Positions 4,961 to 8,048 of a stretch of 8,048 bases of DNA are shown in pieces. Source of the stretch: WHTB01 sp050699035 (GTDB taxonomy: Bacteria; Actinomycetota; Actinomycetes; Propionibacteriales; Nocardioidaceae); the NCBI GenBank assembly GCA_050699035.1, contig JBOHDE010000183.1, positions 1-8,048 of the forward strand, given 5' to 3'. A program made the translations under genes and the position numbers. Position 1 is the stretch's first letter, and each line of letters starts with the position of its first letter. The notes beneath the pieces were generated by a model, which saw nothing but the letters and a program-made list of their open reading frames with translations, did not search any database and was not told the DNA's origin.

Positions 4961-6627
4961 AGCAAAACCTCCGGTACGTCGACGATGCGCGAGCGCAGCC
5001 ACTCGCCGAGTGCCTTGGCCTGTGGGTCGAACCGCGTCGACGCCGCCACGCCCTGACCGAGCAACCCCTCGACGACGACGTTGACGGCCCGCAGGTTGGG
5101 CAGCAGGTGCACCTGGACGGGCAGCTGCGCGGTCTCGGGCAACAAGGCCCGCACCCGGTCGGCGTCGAGGAAGTGGGCGAGCCACCGCCACGCGTCGTCG
5201 GTGCCGGCCCAGACGCCGACGTTCGCGTCGCCGCCCTTGTCACCGCTGCGGGCGTCGACGACCCGGCCGAGCGGTGCCCGCACCGTCGCGCCGGCGGGCA
5301 GCGGCTCCGGCAACGCAGGCGGGAGTACGTCGGCGAGCGGCTGCGTGACGCCCGGTGCGGCAACCGGCACCTGCGACCCGTCGGGCAGCACGGCGACCTG
5401 CTCGACGAGGCCGTGGTCGACGTAGGCCGGTGTGTATACGCCGAACGGTGTCGCGTCCCCCGGCGGCGCGGTGAGCGTGAACCCGGCGTACGAGCCCAGC
5501 GCGAGCTCGACCACCGCGCCGGAGAACCGCCGGCCGACCGCCTTCGGGTCAGTGCCCTGCACCTGGCAACGCAGCCGGGCCGCCGCCGTCTCCTGGGAGG
5601 CCGCGTCCTGGTGGTCCGTACGCGCCAGCGTCCAGGTCAGGTCGAGGTCGGGGAGCCTGGCCTCCAGCTGGGCCCGCAGCGCGGCCGCCTTGTCCTCGAT
5701 GTCGAGGCCGGTGACGACCAGCTCCACCTGGTTGCGGAACCCGCCGAGCTGGTTGAGGCACACCTTGAGCGTCGGGGGCGGCGGCTCGCCGACCACACCG
5801 TCGATGAGTACCCGGTCGGGCCCGTCCGCGGCGAGCCGGATGCTGTCGAACCGCGTCACCACGTCGGGCCCGGCATAGCGCGCCGCCCCGATCTCGTAGA
5901 CCAGCTGCGCAGTGACGCTGCCGACCGTGACGACGCCGCCGGTCCCGGAATGCTTGGTGATGACGCTGCTGCCGTCCGCGGCGACCTCGGCCAGCGGGAA
6001 GCCGGGCAGCTCGCCGCCGGTCGGCAGCCAACCGCTGTAGTTGCCGCCGGTCGCCTGCGTGCCGCACTCGAGCACATGCCCGGCGACCGTCGCGCCGGCC
6101 AGCCGGTCGAAGTCGTCCCGGCCCCAGCCGAAGTGCGAAGCGGCGGCGCCGACCACCAGCGACGCGTCGGTCACCCGGCCGGTGACCACGACGTCGGCAC
6201 CTGCGTCGAGCGCGGCGGCGATGCCCCAGCAGCCGAGGTAGGCGTTGGCGGTGAGCGGGGAACCGAACCCGAGCGCGTCGGCACGCTCGAGCAGGTCGTC
6301 GCCGGCGACGTAAGCGACCCGGACGTCCGGGTCGATCTCGCGCAGCGCCGCGGCCAGCCCGGCCGGGTTGAGCCCGCCGGCGTTGCTCACGAACCGCACT
6401 CCACGGGCCTGGGCCAGCGCCAGCGACTCCCGCAGCTGCCGCAGGAACGTCTTGGCGTACCCCAGCGCCGGGTCCTTCACCCGGTCACGACCCAAGATGA
6501 GCATGGTCAGCTCGGCCAGGTAGTCGCCGGTGAGCACGTCGAGCGGACCGCCGTCGAGCATCTCCTGGACCGCGCTGTGCCGGTCGCCGTAGAACCCGCT
6601 CGCGTTGCCGACCCGCAGGGCGTCCAT
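4957..6627 (-). CDS. AtuA-family acyclic terpene utilisation protein (DUF1446)
   Basis: A 556-residue protein of the AtuA/DUF1446 family. Conserved-looking stretches are GYAKTFLRQL (57-66), SNAGGLNP (81-88), AYVAGDD (105-111), VVVTGRVTDASLVVG (146-160), HVLECGTQATGGNYSG (184-199) and KHSGTGG (225-231). A separate C-terminal domain of about 100 residues starts near 448 and carries GDKGGDANVGVW (462-473), as expected for full-length members. In Pseudomonas, atuA belongs to the citronellol/geraniol catabolic cluster, but to my knowledge its reaction is not firmly established. There is no signal peptide or membrane segment, so it is probably cytoplasmic. I chose the ATG at 6627, which shares its A with the TGA of the upstream gene (TGATG) and has GGGGG five bases before. 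A GTG one codon earlier (6630) is possible. The stop overlaps the dehydrogenase start as GTGA. It appears equivalent to M. tuberculosis Rv0976c by order and size. Confidence 0.92.
   Translation of the reverse strand: MDALRVGNASGFYGDRHSAVQEMLDGGPLDVLTGDYLAELTMLILGRDRVKDPALGYAKTFLRQLRESLALAQARGVRFVSNAGGLNPAGLAAALREIDPDVRVAYVAGDDLLERADALGFGSPLTANAYLGCWGIAAALDAGADVVVTGRVTDASLVVGAAASHFGWGRDDFDRLAGATVAGHVLECGTQATGGNYSGWLPTGGELPGFPLAEVAADGSSVITKHSGTGGVVTVGSVTAQLVYEIGAARYAGPDVVTRFDSIRLAADGPDRVLIDGVVGEPPPPTLKVCLNQLGGFRNQVELVVTGLDIEDKAAALRAQLEARLPDLDLTWTLARTDHQDAASQETAAARLRCQVQGTDPKAVGRRFSGAVVELALGSYAGFTLTAPPGDATPFGVYTPAYVDHGLVEQVAVLPDGSQVPVAAPGVTQPLADVLPPALPEPLPAGATVRAPLGRVVDARSGDKGGDANVGVWAGTDDAWRWLAHFLDADRVRALLPETAQLPVQVHLLPNLRAVNVVVEGLLGQGVAASTRFDPQAKALGEWLRSRIVDVPEVLL
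4968..4972 (-). promoter_or_regulatory. Ribosome binding site of the acyl-CoA dehydrogenase
   Basis: The minus strand reads GGAGG, seven bases before the GTG at 4960-4958, inside the last codons of the AtuA-family gene. It decides the start of the dehydrogenase in favour of this GTG over the in-frame codons further upstream. Confidence 0.65.
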
Positions 6628-7415
6628 CACGACCCCCGCGGCGGACGGCCGGTGCCGGGCAGCCCGGCGAACACCTGCGCGATGTCGAGCCAACGGTCGG
6701 CCTCGCCGACCGCCGTCAGGGCGAGATCGTCGCGGTGCCGGCGCTGGGTGACGAGCAGGCAGAAGTCGTACGCCGGACCGGCGACGCGAGCGTCCGCGTC
6801 CGTCGGTCCCCAGGCCCATACCTCGCCGGACGGAGCGGTGAGCTCGACCCTGAACGGCGCGCCGGGAGGCGTCAGGTCACTGATGTAGTAGGCGAAGTCG
6901 CGGGTGCGGACGCCCAGGTGGGCAACGTGGCGGAGCCGCTCGGTGGGCTTGCGCTCGGCGCCGAGCGCGTCGGCCACGTCGAGGCCGTGTGCCCAGGTCT
7001 CCATCAGCCGGGCGGTGGCCATCGACGTCGGGCTCATCGGCGGCCCGAACCACGGCACCTTGGTCTCGGCGGGCGCCTGCAGCAGTCCGGCCGCGACCTC
7101 GGCGCGCGTCGACCGCCAGCGAGCGAGTAGGTCGGCCGGCCGGGCCGAGGCTCCCTCGGCCGCTGTCTCGTCGGCGACGGTCGTCACCCGCGGCGCCCGC
7201 TCGGGCAGCAGCCGCTGGAACCCCTCGGGGTCGCGGAGCGCGAGCAGCGCCATGTCGTCGGTCCAGGCGAGGTGAGCGACCTGGTGGGCGATGCTCCAAC
7301 CGACCGACGGCGTGTCGGTCGCCCAGGCGTCGTCGGCGAGCCCGGCCACCAGTTCGTCGAGCTCGTCGCCCTCGGTCTCCAGGTCGCGGATGACCCGTAC
7401 CCGTAGGTCGGTCAC
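6627..7415 (-). CDS. TIGR03084-type metal-binding protein (mycothiol-dependent maleylpyruvate isomerase / DinB fold)
   Basis: A 262-residue protein with the MDMPI N-terminal four-helix (DinB-like) fold. Visible signatures are GWSIAHQVAHLAWTDDMALLAL (residues 39-60) and METWAHGLDVADALG (138-152). H48, E139 and H143 line up with the His/Glu-x3-His zinc ligands of Corynebacterium glutamicum maleylpyruvate isomerase, so a divalent metal is likely. The C-terminal part (about 165-250) resembles the extra domain of this family. The TIGR03084 family was, as I recall, defined by its link to mycothiol-making actinobacteria. The reaction is unknown; a mycothiol S-transferase or isomerase role is an inference. 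The start is GTG at 7415, overlapping the TetR stop as GTGA, with GAGGAG (7426-7421) five bases upstream. Its place between the regulator and AtuA suggests a dedicated role in the same pathway. Confidence 0.88.
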   Translation of the reverse strand: MTDLRVRVIRDLETEGDELDELVAGLADDAWATDTPSVGWSIAHQVAHLAWTDDMALLALRDPEGFQRLLPERAPRVTTVADETAAEGASARPADLLARWRSTRAEVAAGLLQAPAETKVPWFGPPMSPTSMATARLMETWAHGLDVADALGAERKPTERLRHVAHLGVRTRDFAYYISDLTPPGAPFRVELTAPSGEVWAWGPTDADARVAGPAYDFCLLVTQRRHRDDLALTAVGEADRWLDIAQVFAGLPGTGRPPRGS

Positions 7416-8026
7416 TGGCTCTCCTCGAACGCAGCGTCGAGCGTGCGCGCCCACCGGTCCAGGATCCGCTTACGCCGAGCACTGTCGTCGGTGAGCTGGT
7501 TGGCGAGCCCGAGGCCGCGGGTCAGGTCGAGAGTCGCCTGCACCAGCTCGCGTACCCCCGCCTTGCTCTCGTCGACGCCGAGCATCTCGACCGTGTGCCG
7601 GTGCGTCTCCCGCCCGATCTTCTGCTCCAGCGGCGCGACCGCGGCACGCAGCTGGGGGTCGGTCCGGGCCGCGACCCACAGTTCGAGCGCGGCGGCGAAG
7701 ATCGGGCTGGTGAAGTGCTGCGCGAGCACGTCGAGGGCCACCCGGGTACGGCGGGCGCCGCGCGGGAGCGACTCGGTGGCCGCCCGCAGCTCGGCGGCGC
7801 GGCGCTGCCCCATCTGCTCGACGGCCGCGATCACCAGGTCGGCCTTGGTCGGGAAGTGATGCAGCTGCGCGCCCCGGGACACGCCGGCGCGCTGGGACAC
7901 CAACGTCGTGGACGTGCCCGCCCAGCCCCGCTCGACCAGGCAGTCGATCGTCGCCTCGAGCAGCCGCTGGCGCATCGCGCGGGTGCGCTCCTCCTGCGGC
8001 ACCCGCCGCATCGCCGTACCCACCAT
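7412..8026 (-). CDS. TetR/AcrR-family transcriptional regulator
   Basis: A 204-residue one-component regulator. The N-terminal DNA-binding domain spans about residues 13-65. It has the classic TetR helix-turn-helix: TSTTLVSQRAGVSRGAQLHHF (38-58), followed by PTKADL (59-64). The C-terminal ligand/dimerisation domain (about 75-200) has no motif that names the inducer; an acyl-CoA intermediate of the pathway is plausible because many regulators of such operons sense one. It is the first gene of the run and overlaps the next as GTGA, so it is co-transcribed and probably autoregulated. The start is uncertain: the ATG at 8026 has no clear ribosome site, whereas the ATG at 8011 (199 residues) has GGTGGG seven bases upstream. 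The promoter and operator probably lie just beyond the right edge. Confidence 0.93.
   Translation of the reverse strand: MVGTAMRRVPQEERTRAMRQRLLEATIDCLVERGWAGTSTTLVSQRAGVSRGAQLHHFPTKADLVIAAVEQMGQRRAAELRAATESLPRGARRTRVALDVLAQHFTSPIFAAALELWVAARTDPQLRAAVAPLEQKIGRETHRHTVEMLGVDESKAGVRELVQATLDLTRGLGLANQLTDDSARRKRILDRWARTLDAAFEESQ
7421..7426 (-). promoter_or_regulatory. Ribosome binding site of the TIGR03084-type gene
   Basis: The minus strand reads GAGGAG, five bases before the GTG at 7415-7413, within the final codons of the TetR gene. It supports the short start over in-frame upstream codons, which would overlap the regulator by some 40 bases. Confidence 0.65.
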
Positions 8027-8038
8027 GCCGTCAGCATG
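8024..8038. promoter_or_regulatory. Small inverted repeat at the regulator start (possible operator half-sites)
   Basis: CATGC (8024-8028) and GCATG (8034-8038) form an inverted repeat with a five-base spacer over the first proposed TetR start codon. The arms are short and the match could easily be chance. If the real start is the ATG at 8011, this would sit in the 5' leader, where a TetR protein could bind its own gene. The 22 bases from 8027 to the window edge hold nothing else I can support. Confidence 0.15.
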
Positions 8039-8048
8039 CAGGTCCCTG

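Noticed and set aside
4858..6888. A 676-codon open frame on the plus strand, antisense to the AtuA-family gene
   Set aside because: Same kind of shadow: compositional repeats of R, G, V and P, no recognisable domain, while the opposite strand encodes a full AtuA protein.
1..8048. tRNA, rRNA, CRISPR array, transposase or prophage genes
   Set aside because: Reading both strands I found no tRNA-like cloverleaf, no spaced direct repeats and no integrase or transposase motif. The palindromes are the only repeats supported.

Overview
The window is a GC-rich segment, almost fully coding, with every gene on the minus strand. A mycothiol-type (MDMPI/TIGR03084) protein, the gene content and the very high GC point to a mycothiol-producing actinobacterium. 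I cannot name the genus. Transcription runs from the right edge to the left edge as what looks like one operon for catabolism of an acyl-CoA substrate.

In transcription order the genes are: a TetR-family regulator (8026-7412); a TIGR03084/DinB-fold metal-binding protein (7415-6627); an AtuA-family (DUF1446) protein (6627-4957); an acyl-CoA dehydrogenase (4960-3830); an acyl-CoA carboxylase carboxyltransferase (beta) subunit (3732-2173); an acyl-CoA carboxylase alpha subunit carrying biotin carboxylase and biotin carrier domains (1988-45); and the first 16 codons of a second acyl-CoA dehydrogenase that runs off the left edge (48-1). From memory, AtuA-like / FadE / AccD / AccA / FadE is the same order as the Mycobacterium tuberculosis locus Rv0976c-fadE13-accD2-accA2-fadE12. 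It also resembles the core of the Pseudomonas atu (acyclic terpene utilisation) cluster. The likely chemistry is alpha,beta-desaturation of a branched or isoprenoid acyl-CoA followed by biotin-dependent gamma-carboxylation, as in the leucine and citronellol/geraniol pathways. The exact substrate cannot be read from the sequence.

The unusual part is the architecture. Four of the six gene-gene junctions are stop/start overlaps of 1-4 bases (GTGA or TGATG). The two remaining junctions are gaps of 97 and 184 bases, and each holds a palindromic element. The 97-base gap carries a 57-base long-stem hairpin (3758-3814). The 184-base gap carries two copies of a 32-bp palindrome (2034-2065 and 2086-2117), one of them perfect. 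Each gap is also bridged exactly by a small open frame (3833-3729 and 2176-1985). Each small frame starts in an ATGA/GTGA overlap with the upstream stop and ends in a GTGA/ATGA overlap with the downstream start, so translational coupling could in principle run unbroken along the operon. No RNA genes, CRISPR arrays, transposase genes or plus-strand genes are supported.
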